A stretch of DNA of 31,933 nt, taken from assembly GCF_000169095.1 (NCBI RefSeq), contig NZ_AAVU01000061.1:1-31933 (forward strand). The letters run 5' to 3'. The notes beneath the pieces are model-generated. The model was not told where the DNA came from. It did no database searches and was given only the letters and a program-made list of their open reading frames with translations. The stretch is from Lyngbya sp. PCC 8106. GTDB taxonomy: Bacteria > Cyanobacteriota > Cyanobacteriia > Cyanobacteriales > Microcoleaceae. The first letter of the stretch is position 1, and every line of letters begins with the position of its first letter. The position numbers and the translations under genes were made by a program. Of this stretch, positions 7,654-15,356 are shown piece by piece.

Positions 7654-8199
7654 ATGAATAACGATGCTAATCAATCTCTGTGTAATGATGCCACAGACTG
7701 GCCTGTTCCTGATCTATCAACCGCTACTTTTATCGCATCTAACGCTGTTGTGATCGGGTGGGTAGAAGTCGCTTCCGGAGTCAGTATTTGGTACTCAGCA
7801 GTCGTCCGAGGAGATGTTGAGCGGATTACCATTGGAGCGAATACTAATATTCAAGATGGGGCAATTTTACACGGTGATCCGGGTCAAATGACGGTTTTGG
7901 AAGATTTTGTGACCATCGGACATCGAGCGGTTGTGCATTCAGCTTACATCGAACGGGGAAGCTTGATCGGGATTGGGGCTGTAATCTTGAACGGTGTGCG
8001 CGTTGGTCGGGGTAGTATTGTGGGTGCGGGGGCTGTTGTCACCAAAGATGTTCCTCCCCTAACTTTAGTTGCAGGTGTTCCTGCAAAGCCTCTACGAGCC
8101 GTGTCAGAAGCCGAAGCCGAACATTTGATCGAACACGCCCAACAGTATCAGAAGTTAGCCTCAGTTCATGCAGAAAAGGCAATAGGCAAGAGGGAATAG
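7654..8199 (+). CDS. Gamma-carbonic-anhydrase-like left-handed beta-helix protein
   Basis: A 181-residue hexapeptide-repeat protein of the gamma-CA/YrdA/PaaY group. The left-handed beta-helix covers about 27-155 with repeated (I/V)-G-x-x-(S/A) turns. The three histidines expected for the metal site are present: His73 in ILHGD, His90 and His95 in IGHRAVVH, with the 5-residue spacing of the last two that is typical. Arg52 and Asp54 (VRGD) match the conserved trimer-interface pair. It lacks the RbcS-like repeats of the carboxysomal CcmM, so it is the stand-alone type; such proteins may be carbonic anhydrases or metal-binding trimers without measurable activity. The start ATG at 7654 has no strong ribosome-binding site. 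A G-rich tandem repeat begins right at the stop codon. Confidence 0.85.
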   Translation: MNNDANQSLCNDATDWPVPDLSTATFIASNAVVIGWVEVASGVSIWYSAVVRGDVERITIGANTNIQDGAILHGDPGQMTVLEDFVTIGHRAVVHSAYIERGSLIGIGAVILNGVRVGRGSIVGAGAVVTKDVPPLTLVAGVPAKPLRAVSEAEAEHLIEHAQQYQKLASVHAEKAIGKRE

Positions 8200-8260
8200 G
8201 GAGATGGGGAGATGGGGAAGTGGGGAGGTAGGGAGATGGGGAGATGGGGAGATGGGGAGA
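8198..8260 (+). repeat. Polypurine GGGGAGAT minisatellite
   Basis: About eight imperfect tandem copies of an 8-nt unit GGGGAGAT (variants GGGAGAT, GGGGAAGT, GGGGAGGT) begin at the stop of the preceding gene. One strand is almost pure purine with runs of three or four G, so G-quadruplex or triplex formation is possible. The last unit GGGGAGA (8254-8260) can also pair with TCTCCCC (8294-8300) to make a 7-bp stem. Similar short G-rich tandem repeats are common between genes of filamentous cyanobacteria. Confidence 0.85.
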
Positions 8261-8391
8261 AACTGTTCACTGAAAACTGGTCATTGGTCACTGTCTCCCC
8301 AAGTGACTATAAAAATTTTAATTGAGCAATGGCGAAAAATAAGATAAAAATAAAGATATGAGAATTTTTTTAAGAAACTGGAGAAAAGCAA

Positions 8392-8511
8392 ATGGATTTC
8401 GATTTTCGTCTCGTTGTGGTTTTACTGCCGATCGCGCTTGCTGGAGGCTGGGCTTTGTTTAATATTGGAGCTGCTGCTCTCAGACAAGCTCAAGGCTTTA
8501 TCAGCAAATAA
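8392..8511 (+). CDS. psbY: Photosystem II protein PsbY
   Basis: A 39-residue small membrane protein beginning MDFDFRLVVVLLPIALAGGW and ending QAQGFISK, with one membrane helix at about 7-30. This matches PsbY, a peripheral low-molecular-mass subunit of photosystem II near cytochrome b559. The start at ATG 8392 has a purine-rich GGAGAAAAG element about 5-10 nt upstream. The gene is monocistronic in appearance: the upstream side is the G-rich repeat and about 90 bp of A/T-rich sequence, and a clear hairpin follows. It is complete and has the normal length. Confidence 0.93.
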   Translation: MDFDFRLVVVLLPIALAGGWALFNIGAAALRQAQGFISK

Positions 8512-8543
8512 GGCTTAGATCTTCAAAAATCATCTGAGTCATC

Positions 8544-8578
8544 GCCGACTGTTCTCTGCTGTTTAGAGGGTAGTCGGC
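8544..8578 (+). terminator. Hairpin terminator after psbY
   Basis: GCCGACT (8544-8550) pairs with AGTCGGC (8572-8578), with an inner CTCT (8554-8557)/AGAG (8565-8568) helix. The hairpin is followed by TTTC, a short T-run, 32 bp after the psbY stop. It is the best candidate for the psbY terminator and separates psbY from the antiporter gene. Confidence 0.65.
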
Positions 8579-8650
8579 TTTCAGTTGGGGTAAAATTCCC
8601 AGAGCTTGGTATGATATTCGTGTTTTTGGCAACCCCGCGTTCTAAATCCT

Positions 8651-10231
8651 ATGACTCCAGAAACCGCCCTGAGTGAAATCGTCATCAAGCAAAACCTAGA
8701 GCAATTTTTATTAGTTCTACTGGTTTCTCTAAGTGTAGCCACCATCTCCCGCCTATTTGTATGGTTTCGTCGCATTCCCTTCACCCTGCTATTAGTGATT
8801 GTCGGCTCGATTCTGGCGTTTGAGGATATTCGCCTCGTTAATCTTTCCCCAGAACTAATTTTAGAAATTTTTCTTCCCCCCTTACTCTTTGAAGCGGGAT
8901 GGAATATGAAATGGCGGGAGTTGAAACGAGATTTAATTCCCGTTACCTTGTTTGCCATTATCGGGGTGATTATTTCTGTTGTGGGGATCGCTTTTGGGTT
9001 AAATTGGTTTGCAGGAATTCCCATTGCGATCGCTTTATTAGTCGGGGCGAGTCTATCGGCGACTGATCCGATCTCTGTGGTGGCGTTGTTGAAAGAATTG
9101 GGCGCGGGCCAACGTTTACGAACTTTGATGGAGGGAGAAAGTTTATTTAACGATGGGGTGGCGGTTGTCGCTTTTAGTTTGTTAGTCGGAATACCGATGG
9201 GAACTAGCGAGTTTTCGGTTTCCCAAACTTTACTCCAATTTTTTACTTTTGTTGGGATTGGCGGGGGTGTTGGATGTTTAATCGGGTTTGGAATCTCCTA
9301 TCTGACTCAACGGTTTGATTCTCCTCTAGTTGAACAATCTTTAACGCTGGTTTCTGCTTATGGAACTTATGTGGTTACGGAGGAATTGGGTGGTTCGGGT
9401 GTAATTGGAGTGGTTACCGTTGGTTTGATTTTAGGGAATTTTGGTTCTCGCATCGGAATGAACCCTCGAACTCGAATTATTGTCAGTGAATTTTGGGAGT
9501 TTCTGGCGTTTTTTGTCAATTCAATTGTTTTTTTGTTAATCGGCGATCAGATTCAATTTACCCATTTAGCGGCTAATATTCAACCGATTTTAATTACAAT
9601 TGGGGGAATGGTTGTCACCCGAGCGATTAGTACCTATGGGTTAAGTGCGATTAGTAATAGGTTCGCTAATTCTAAAATTGATTTCAAAGTACAGACGGTT
9701 CTATGGTGGGGAGGTTTAAGGGGTTCGGTTTCTATTGCGTTGGCATTGAGTGTTCCGACAGCTTTACAACAACGGGATGGGATTATTGCGACGGTATTTG
9801 GTGTGGTCTTATTTACGCTATTGGTTCAAGGATTAACCACCCAAACTTTACTGGAAAAATTGGGATTAATTGGCGATCAACCTCTGCGTCAAGAATATCA
9901 AGAATTAATCGCTCGTCGTATAGCTTTAAACCGAGTCCAAAGTCATTTATCAGAGGTGATTCGCCGACAAGAAACTGATCCGGAATTTTATCGATATCAA
10001 GCGGATTTAGTGAATTTAGAGTTGAAAGCAATTCAAGAAAAAATCGATCAGATGCAAGCCGAATATCCCTTTTTACAAGAACTCAGTTTGAATTTATTGT
10101 TAGAGGAAATGGTCGATATTGAAGCTGATACCTATGCCGACTTAATTCGTTCGGGTCGTCTTGATAGCAACCTCTCGCCCATTCTTTGGAAAGTATTTGA
10201 AGAACAGAAAAAAACGAATGAAGATCAATAA
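8651..10231 (+). CDS. CPA1-family Na+(K+)/H+ antiporter (NhaP type)
   Basis: A 526-residue cation:proton antiporter with about 12 hydrophobic helices in residues 15-400 and a hydrophilic cytoplasmic tail of about 120 residues. Diagnostic sites: PPLLFEAGW (76-84), SATDP (136-140), EGESLFNDG (161-169) with the Asn-Asp pair of the NhaP transport site, and WWGGLRGSVSIALALS in the second half. It exchanges Na+ or Li+ for protons across the plasma or thylakoid membrane for salt and pH homeostasis; long C-terminal tails are known to tune ion selectivity in cyanobacterial NhaP proteins. It belongs to the group containing Synechocystis NhaS1/NhaS2, but I cannot say which is the orthologue. The ATG at 8651 has no obvious Shine-Dalgarno. 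It stands alone, with more than 450 bp of non-coding sequence after it. Confidence 0.92.
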   Translation: MTPETALSEIVIKQNLEQFLLVLLVSLSVATISRLFVWFRRIPFTLLLVIVGSILAFEDIRLVNLSPELILEIFLPPLLFEAGWNMKWRELKRDLIPVTLFAIIGVIISVVGIAFGLNWFAGIPIAIALLVGASLSATDPISVVALLKELGAGQRLRTLMEGESLFNDGVAVVAFSLLVGIPMGTSEFSVSQTLLQFFTFVGIGGGVGCLIGFGISYLTQRFDSPLVEQSLTLVSAYGTYVVTEELGGSGVIGVVTVGLILGNFGSRIGMNPRTRIIVSEFWEFLAFFVNSIVFLLIGDQIQFTHLAANIQPILITIGGMVVTRAISTYGLSAISNRFANSKIDFKVQTVLWWGGLRGSVSIALALSVPTALQQRDGIIATVFGVVLFTLLVQGLTTQTLLEKLGLIGDQPLRQEYQELIARRIALNRVQSHLSEVIRRQETDPEFYRYQADLVNLELKAIQEKIDQMQAEYPFLQELSLNLLLEEMVDIEADTYADLIRSGRLDSNLSPILWKVFEEQKKTNEDQ

Positions 10232-10696
10232 TCGGTTTTCCCTAAATATTCCAGAAATCGGACGGAAAGATCAAAACGAAGCTATTTTAAATCTGAGGTA
10301 AAAAAGTAACACGATCCAATTTGAGTCGCCGATCAGACAAATTCGTGTCGCCAACGGGGGTCAAATGAGTTAATATATTGAGAACATGAGCAAAAAGCAC
10401 GAACCGCCCAAAGTCGATTCAAAATGCGAGTGGATATCAATATTTGACGAATGTTCTAACTGCATCAAGAGAATAAAATCATCGTACTACTTTGAACAGA
10501 CTCAACACCATTGGGGTGTAAATGTTACCGTATGGGCAGATTAGAACGACAGTGAACCTTTGATTTTATGATTAACGTCATCGTAACAGTTACAAATCAG
10601 TGCATTCTACTGTTTTTTCCGGTTGAGTTGTAGATTGTTATGAACTAAGCTCACAAATCAAGCCCTGTTGTTGAATACTGAAGGAGTCACCCAGCT
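10232..10696. other. 465-bp intergenic region, no confident gene
   Basis: The only substantial open frame in this gap is 10386-10544 (52 codons, listed separately at low confidence). A/T-rich sequence with TAATATAT near 10371 and TTTTATGATTAAC near 10563 could include promoters for the downstream small gene. No strong hairpin, repeat or RNA family was recognised. Confidence 0.5.
10386..10544 (+). CDS. Possible 52-residue small protein (low confidence)
   Basis: An ATG-initiated frame encoding 52 residues with two cysteines close together (DECSNC), many charged residues and three tryptophans, ending NVTVWAD. No ribosome-binding site is clear and I recognise no family. It is the only long frame in a 465-bp gap, and composition looks protein-like, but a frame of this length can easily occur by chance. 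Confidence 0.2.
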   Translation: MSKKHEPPKVDSKCEWISIFDECSNCIKRIKSSYYFEQTQHHWGVNVTVWAD

Positions 10697-10960
10697 ATGG
10701 ATGAGAAAAAGCAGCAAGATTTACGTCGTCATGCGGCTGAAAATTTTTTCAACTCGTTTGAAAAACAATTGCTGGAAACTTTTCAAGAATCTGAATCTGA
10801 ACCAGCCCCACCAATCCCACCAGCCCCAACTCGTTCAAAGAAATCTAAAAAAGCTCAAAATCCTTCCCCTGAACCCATTGATTTGTCTGCTTTAGAAGAA
10901 GCGATCGCAGATATCGATCAATACCTACAAAATCAATCGCCTCAACCTCCTGACTCTTAG
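10697..10960 (+). CDS. Small hypothetical protein, Pro-rich linker
   Basis: An 87-residue acidic/basic protein: a charged helical N-terminus (about 1-33), a Pro-rich linker with PPIPPAPT (38-45) and a Lys-rich run, then a short acidic helix containing LEEAIADIDQYLQ, and another Pro-rich end. No membrane segment or known domain. ATG 10697 is well supported by AAGGAG 10 nt upstream. The stop codon overlaps the stop of the convergent methyltransferase gene by 4 bases (TTAG read both ways), so there is no room for an independent terminator between them. I do not recognise the family; it looks like a cyanobacterial conserved hypothetical. Confidence 0.75.
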   Translation: MDEKKQQDLRRHAAENFFNSFEKQLLETFQESESEPAPPIPPAPTRSKKSKKAQNPSPEPIDLSALEEAIADIDQYLQNQSPQPPDS

Positions 10961-11757
10961 GGTGAGGGTAAATTTAGTGTTCGGTTTTGGTGTTGTCTTT
11001 GACCTTCATACAACATCAAAGCCGCACAAATTGCCACGTTTAAAGACTCAACTCCCCCAGATAGAGGGATCTGAACGTGCTGATCGGCGAGTGCGGTGAG
11101 TGAACTCGATAAACCTGCACCTTCGTTTCCCAGTACAACAATCGTCGGTTGTTGAAAGTCTAGTTCCCAGTACGTTAAATCAGCATCGGGTAAAGTCGCC
11201 ACAATCTGAACACCCTGCTGTTGGGCGATCGTTAACTGTTCGGTTAAATCGCCCCCTACCGCCATCGGTAGACGAAACCACGCCCCGGCTGAAGCCCGTA
11301 ACACCTTCGGATGATCGAGATCAACACTATCATCACTCAACCACAACCCATCGATACCTGCTGCTGCTGCGGTGCGAATCATTGTTCCCAAATTTCCCGG
11401 ATCTTGTACCGTTTCTAGGGCGAGTCCGATCTGGGTGATCGCTACAGTCTGGGGTTGAGGACGGGGAGCCGTGGCAATAATCCCATCGGGGTTAACTGTT
11501 GTGGCGATCGCTTGTAAGACTCGTTCATTGACTTCTTCACTGCGGCTAGCGGCTTGACAAACACTCTCCCAAAGACGAGGATAACGATTTTGCCATTGAG
11601 CTGTATAACAAACCGTCAGAAGCGGATATTGTGTCGCTAACGCTTCTTCAATCAAATGTGTTCCTTCCAACAAGAATAACTGTTGTTCTCGTCGCCCCTT
11701 GGTTCGTTGTAATTTGCGAAGCTGTTTAATTAGGGGATTTTGAACACTGGTCAACAT
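10957..11757 (-). CDS. SpoU/TrmH-family RNA 2'-O-methyltransferase
   Basis: A 266-residue SPOUT-class methyltransferase. The N-terminal substrate-binding domain (about 1-95) begins with the typical SVQNPLIKQLRKL. The knotted catalytic domain shows all three SpoU motifs: DPGNLGTMIRTA (119-130), LGNEGAGL (209-216) and IPLSGGVESLNVA (230-242). The family transfers a methyl group from S-adenosylmethionine to ribose 2'-OH of rRNA or tRNA; the exact nucleotide cannot be told from sequence alone (RlmB and TrmH-like members share these motifs). I start at ATG 11757 because the preceding in-frame codons have no family similarity. It overlaps the stop of the convergent small gene by 4 bases. Confidence 0.9.
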   Translation of the reverse strand: MLTSVQNPLIKQLRKLQRTKGRREQQLFLLEGTHLIEEALATQYPLLTVCYTAQWQNRYPRLWESVCQAASRSEEVNERVLQAIATTVNPDGIIATAPRPQPQTVAITQIGLALETVQDPGNLGTMIRTAAAAGIDGLWLSDDSVDLDHPKVLRASAGAWFRLPMAVGGDLTEQLTIAQQQGVQIVATLPDADLTYWELDFQQPTIVVLGNEGAGLSSSLTALADQHVQIPLSGGVESLNVAICAALMLYEGQRQHQNRTLNLPSP

Positions 11758-11884
11758 ATTAATGATTTCAGACTGAAAATAAAAAAGAATGACCACGCGC
11801 AAGTTTAGTCGCAACGTTACGAAACCTGTAGCTTGGGTTTGATTCAATATTTTACCATGTCCGCTTAGAAAATACTTTGATTGA

Positions 11885-11938
11885 GGTTGGTTTCGGCGTT
11901 CGCGGAGCGTGGCGTTAGCCGTATCGCTTTTCCCAACC
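11885..11938. repeat. Cyanobacterial dispersed palindromic repeat
   Basis: The core GGCGTTCGCGGAGCGTGGCG followed by TTAGCCGTATCGC (11895-11927) is the kind of short G/C-rich interspersed repeat found scattered between genes in Nostoc and Oscillatoriales genomes. It is enclosed by GGTTGG (11885-11890) and its complement CCAACC (11933-11938), which could close a larger stem. It separates the methyltransferase upstream region from the T5orf172 gene. The family assignment is from memory of the motif. Confidence 0.6.
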
Positions 11939-12004
11939 CGCACTGACGACACACCCGAAATCTGGCTAAGATAATATTGATGTTCAAACTCGGATTTTCC
12001 TGAG

Positions 12005-12616
12005 ATGGATAAACCCCAAACCGGATATGTTTATCTGATTTCTTCATTTCCCGACTTAAAGCGATGTAAAATCGGGTTCACTAAAAATTATGAGAGACGT
12101 TTTGAAGAACTGAAAAAGCAGCAGAATCCATGCAAAATCCATCTTTTAGATTGCGTTGAATCCAATAATTATAAGGAAGATGAAAGAAGATTGCATCAGA
12201 TGTTTCAACATCGCAGAAAACATGGCGAATGGTTTGAATTTGATTCGGAAGACCAAGCATTGGGGTTGTTTAGAGAATACTTTAGAGTTAGAGAAATTTA
12301 CGAACAAGATCTTAATGTATTGAAAGATGAAATTGTTCGATTAAAAATAGAACTTGATAGAGAAAAAGACAAAAATAAAATCATCAAGGTATTGAAAGAT
12401 GAAATTGACGATTTAGAAATAGAACTTGATAGAGAAAAAATACACGGAGAAACCCTTGTAGAAATGATTTATCACCTACAAAAAATATTAGACGATAATC
12501 AAATCACATATTCTTATGATTCAATAGTTCATACTTTTACGAGCATGGGTATAAACGTAGGTAGGATAGTAGGTAGGGCATTAGGAGATTTTCACAGGAG
12601 TATCTTCCCAAAATGA
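12005..12616 (+). CDS. T5orf172/MUG113 (GIY-YIG-like) domain protein with coiled coil
   Basis: A 203-residue protein. The first 85 residues contain GYVYLISS (7-14), KIGFTKNYERRFEEL (22-36), ERRLHQMFQHRRKHGEWFEF (60-79): the order of motifs of the T5orf172/MUG113 branch of the GIY-YIG nuclease superfamily, found in phage proteins and bacterial accessory genes. Tyr8, Tyr10, Arg31/Arg32, Glu59 and Glu75 are candidate active-site residues. Residues about 95-160 form a coiled coil containing a 24-residue tandem repeat, followed by a Gly-rich C-terminus. Codon use is more A/T-rich than in neighbours and it is flanked by dispersed repeats on both sides, which suggests an acquired gene. Start ATG 12005; ribosome-binding site not strong. 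Nuclease activity is inferred only from the fold. Confidence 0.75.
   Translation: MDKPQTGYVYLISSFPDLKRCKIGFTKNYERRFEELKKQQNPCKIHLLDCVESNNYKEDERRLHQMFQHRRKHGEWFEFDSEDQALGLFREYFRVREIYEQDLNVLKDEIVRLKIELDREKDKNKIIKVLKDEIDDLEIELDREKIHGETLVEMIYHLQKILDDNQITYSYDSIVHTFTSMGINVGRIVGRALGDFHRSIFPK
12317..12438 (+). repeat. 72-bp intragenic tandem repeat
   Basis: Two copies of a segment beginning GTATTGAAAGATGAAATT (12317 and 12389) and ending CTTGATAGAGAAAAA, spaced 72 bp (24 codons). Each encodes VLKDEI-x4-IELDREK-type coiled-coil sequence. The copies are nearly identical in DNA, so the coiled coil grew by recent duplication. Confidence 0.85.
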
Positions 12617-12711
12617 TTATCGAATAATTCCTTTAACTTTCATAATCAGTTTTTTGGCTACAAATATACATCATCTTAATCCAATTCATTCTATCTTTTT
12701 TGGGCGCGTAG

Positions 12712-12730
12712 GGGCGCAAGGCTTGCGCCC
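12712..12730. repeat. GGGCGCAA palindrome (dispersed repeat)
   Basis: GGGCGCAA (12712-12719), GGC, TTGCGCCC (12723-12730): perfect 8-bp stem with a 3-nt loop. It lies about 96 bp after the T5orf172 gene and 94 bp before purL. This GTAGGGGCGCAAGG-type palindrome is a common intergenic repeat in cyanobacteria; it could also act as a terminator for the upstream gene, although no T-run follows. Confidence 0.65.
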
Positions 12731-12823
12731 GGACGAGGAATTTAGGGAATTTTTTAACTTGATTCGGTCAACTGTTGGTCAAATGTCGGTAAAATAATTC
12801 TGCTGTGATGCGATCGCCTGTAA

Positions 12824-15220
12824 ATGTCTACCTCCACCCCTTGCCCCTTTCCCCCCGAAGAAATCGCCGACGAAGGCATCAAACCCGACGAATACCAAGA
12901 AATCGTTAACCGCCTCGGACGCCACCCCAACAAAGCGGAATTAGGGATGTTTGGGGTAATGTGGAGTGAACACTGCTGCTACAAAAACTCCCGACCCCTG
13001 TTAAAACAATTCCCCACGACGGGAGACCGGATTTTAGTCGGCCCCGGTGAAAATGCGGGTGTGGTAGACTTTGGAGAAGGCTTACAACTAGCGTTTAAAA
13101 TCGAATCCCATAATCACCCTTCAGCAGTTGAACCCTTCCAAGGCGCTGCAACCGGAGTCGGTGGGATTTTACGAGATATTTTTACAATGGGGGCGCGTCC
13201 CATCGCCGTTTTAAACTCGCTGCGCTTTGGTTCCCTCGATGACGCCCGGACTCGAACCCTGTTTAACGGTGTTGTTTCAGGAATTGCCCATTATGGCAAC
13301 TGTTTCGGTGTCCCGACTGTGGGCGGTGAAGTGTATTTTGACCGGGCCTACACCGGAAATCCCCTGGTAAACGCGATGGCGATTGGTTTGATGGAAACGT
13401 CGGAAATTGTTAAATCGGGGGCTTCTGGGGTCGGGAATCCAGTGCTGTACGTCGGTTCGACAACCGGACGGGATGGCATGGGGGGGGCCAGTTTTGCCAG
13501 CGCCGAACTCAGCGAGGAATCTATCGAAGACCGTCCGGCGGTACAAGTGGGCGACCCGTTTTTAGAGAAATCCTTGGTTGAAGCCTGTTTGGAGGCGTTT
13601 AAAACCGGGGCGGTTGTCGCAGCCCAAGATATGGGGGCGGCTGGAATTACTTGTTCGACTGCGGAAATGGCGGCAAAAGGGGGTGTTGGGATTGAATTAG
13701 ACTTAGATAAAATTCCGGTTCGGGAAACGGGAATGGTGCCTTATGAATATCTGTTATCTGAGTCTCAGGAACGAATGTTATTTGTGGGGAAAAAAGGACG
13801 GGAACAGGAATTAATTGATATTTTTCATCGTTGGGGACTGCAAGCAGTTGTGGCGGGAACCGTTATCGAAGAATCGATTGTGAGAATATTATTTCAAGGA
13901 GAAATTGCCGCAGAAATTCCAGCAACCGCTTTAGCAGATAATACCCCAATTTATCATCGGGAACTGTTAGCCGAACCGCCCGAATATGCCCGCAAAGCTT
14001 GGGAATGGACGGAGGATTTATTACCGCCCTGTACGGTTTCGGGAATTCACGTTAATAATGAGTTTAAAACCTGGAATAACATTTTACTCGCGTTGTTAGA
14101 TACGCCCAGTATTGCGTCTAAACGTTGGATTTATCGACAATATGATCATCAAGTTCAAAATAACACAGTGATGTTACCCGGCGGCGGAGATGCGGCTGTT
14201 GTGCGGTTACGTCCAGTTAATTATTTTGAAAATCAAACAATAGAAAATCAGCCCAAAGTAGACTATAAACGGGGCGTTGCAGCGACGGTTGATTGCAATT
14301 CTCGCTATGTTTATTTGAATCCCTATGAAGGGGCGAAAGCGGTGGTTGCAGAAGCGGCGAGAAACCTGAGTTGTGTGGGTGCCGAACCTGTTGCTGTTAC
14401 CGATAATTTGAATTTTGGTAGTCCTGAAAAACCTGTGGGATATTGGCAACTTGCTGAGGCTTGTCGCGGTATTTCTGAGGCTTGTGGAGAGTTTTCAACG
14501 CCTGTAACAGGGGGTAATGTTTCCCTTTATAATGAAACGCTAGATGCTGAGGGAAAACCCCAAGCGATTTATCCAACTCCGGTGATTGGAATGGTAGGAT
14601 TAGTTAATGATATTTCTCAAACTTGTGGGTTGGCTTGGCAAACGGAAGGCGATATTATTTATCTGTTGGGATTGGGTCAGTTTGAAGCGGAAGAAGGGGA
14701 AAATGATGCCAGACTAAGTTTAGGCGCTTCGGAATATTTAGCCCAAATTCATCATACAATTGCCGGAAAACCTCCAGAAGTTGATTATGAGATTGAACGA
14801 AAAGTGCAAGCGGTTTGTCGGGAAGGAATTCGTCAAAATTGGGTAAATTCCGCCCATGATTCTGCTGAGGGTGGGTTAACAATTGCGTTGGCGGAATGTT
14901 GTATTAATGGGGAGAAAGGGGCGACAATTCATTTGGGAATAGATTCGCTTTTACAACGCCGTTGGGATAGGATTTTGTTTGCGGAAGGTGGGGCGAGAAT
15001 TTTGGTTTCCGTGAGTCCCGAACAACAAACCAATTGGGAAAATTATCTTCAAGAACAGTTGGGAGAAAAGGGGGAATTTTGGCATAATTTAGGTAAGGTT
15101 GAAGGAGGTTCGGCGCCGTTGAAAATATTAGCAGGAGATGAGTTAACGTTAGTTGAAATGGGAGTAACAAAAATGAAAGACTGTTATTTCAATGCAATTG
15201 AACGACGGATGCACCTGTAA
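12824..15220 (+). CDS. purL: Phosphoribosylformylglycinamidine synthase subunit PurL
   Basis: A 798-residue protein of the small PurL type, which works with PurS and the glutaminase PurQ to convert FGAR, glutamine and ATP to FGAM in purine synthesis. Recognisable segments: GMFGVMWSEHCCYKNSRPLL (42-61), VGPGENAGVVDFG (72-84), KIESHNHPSAVEP (92-104) and GAATGVGGILRDIFTMGARP (107-126), all part of the ATP/FGAR site, followed by the duplicated PurM-like half containing LPGGGDAAVVR. Length is normal. ATG 12824 follows a HIP1 octamer and a TAAAAT box in the upstream 40 bp. purF, which often follows purL in cyanobacteria, is not here; the next element is a pair of palindromes and a convergent gene. 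I noticed no frameshift. Confidence 0.97.
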   Translation: MSTSTPCPFPPEEIADEGIKPDEYQEIVNRLGRHPNKAELGMFGVMWSEHCCYKNSRPLLKQFPTTGDRILVGPGENAGVVDFGEGLQLAFKIESHNHPSAVEPFQGAATGVGGILRDIFTMGARPIAVLNSLRFGSLDDARTRTLFNGVVSGIAHYGNCFGVPTVGGEVYFDRAYTGNPLVNAMAIGLMETSEIVKSGASGVGNPVLYVGSTTGRDGMGGASFASAELSEESIEDRPAVQVGDPFLEKSLVEACLEAFKTGAVVAAQDMGAAGITCSTAEMAAKGGVGIELDLDKIPVRETGMVPYEYLLSESQERMLFVGKKGREQELIDIFHRWGLQAVVAGTVIEESIVRILFQGEIAAEIPATALADNTPIYHRELLAEPPEYARKAWEWTEDLLPPCTVSGIHVNNEFKTWNNILLALLDTPSIASKRWIYRQYDHQVQNNTVMLPGGGDAAVVRLRPVNYFENQTIENQPKVDYKRGVAATVDCNSRYVYLNPYEGAKAVVAEAARNLSCVGAEPVAVTDNLNFGSPEKPVGYWQLAEACRGISEACGEFSTPVTGGNVSLYNETLDAEGKPQAIYPTPVIGMVGLVNDISQTCGLAWQTEGDIIYLLGLGQFEAEEGENDARLSLGASEYLAQIHHTIAGKPPEVDYEIERKVQAVCREGIRQNWVNSAHDSAEGGLTIALAECCINGEKGATIHLGIDSLLQRRWDRILFAEGGARILVSVSPEQQTNWENYLQEQLGEKGEFWHNLGKVEGGSAPLKILAGDELTLVEMGVTKMKDCYFNAIERRMHL

Positions 15221-15229
15221 AAAAAGTTC

Positions 15230-15276
15230 GTTGTTGGGCTTCAGCCTCTATTTATTATGCGCTGAAGCGCAACAAC
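15230..15276. repeat. Long inverted repeat after purL
   Basis: GTTGTTGGGCTTCAGC (15230-15245) pairs with GCTGAAGCGCAACAAC (15261-15276) over 16 positions with a single G-G mismatch and a 15-nt loop. It starts 10 bp after the purL stop. It may be a miniature dispersed element as well as a transcription stop between convergent purL and the vWA gene. Confidence 0.75.
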
Positions 15277-15290
15277 AAACTAATTTAAGG

Positions 15291-15342
15291 CTGGTTGTTG
15301 GGATGGACGCCCTATATTATCTGGTGCCGCATCACAACAACA
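15291..15342. repeat. Second, weaker inverted repeat with the same GTTGTTG ends
   Basis: CTGGTTGTTGGGATG (15291-15305) and CATCACAACAACAG (around 15330-15342) are largely complementary, reusing the GTTGTTG/CAACAAC arms of the adjacent hairpin. The two stems side by side look like a partial duplication of the same repeat family. It ends just before the 3' end of the vWA gene. Confidence 0.5.
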
Positions 15343-15356
15343 GCGCAACTATGAAC

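Noticed and set aside
8198..8260. G-rich tandem repeats as a CRISPR array
   Set aside because: Units are 8 nt with no spacers and no cas genes; it is a minisatellite.
8581..9024. 147-codon minus-strand frame opposite the start of the antiporter gene
   Set aside because: Antisense to well-conserved membrane helices; composition (many Arg, Ser, Thr) is typical of antisense reading.
11885..12730. Region between palindromes as a complete mobile element carrying the T5orf172 gene
   Set aside because: The two palindromes are unrelated in sequence, and no transposase, terminal inverted repeats or target duplication could be seen.
14207..15170. Several minus-strand frames inside purL
   Set aside because: All are antisense shadows of a conserved enzyme gene without start signals.
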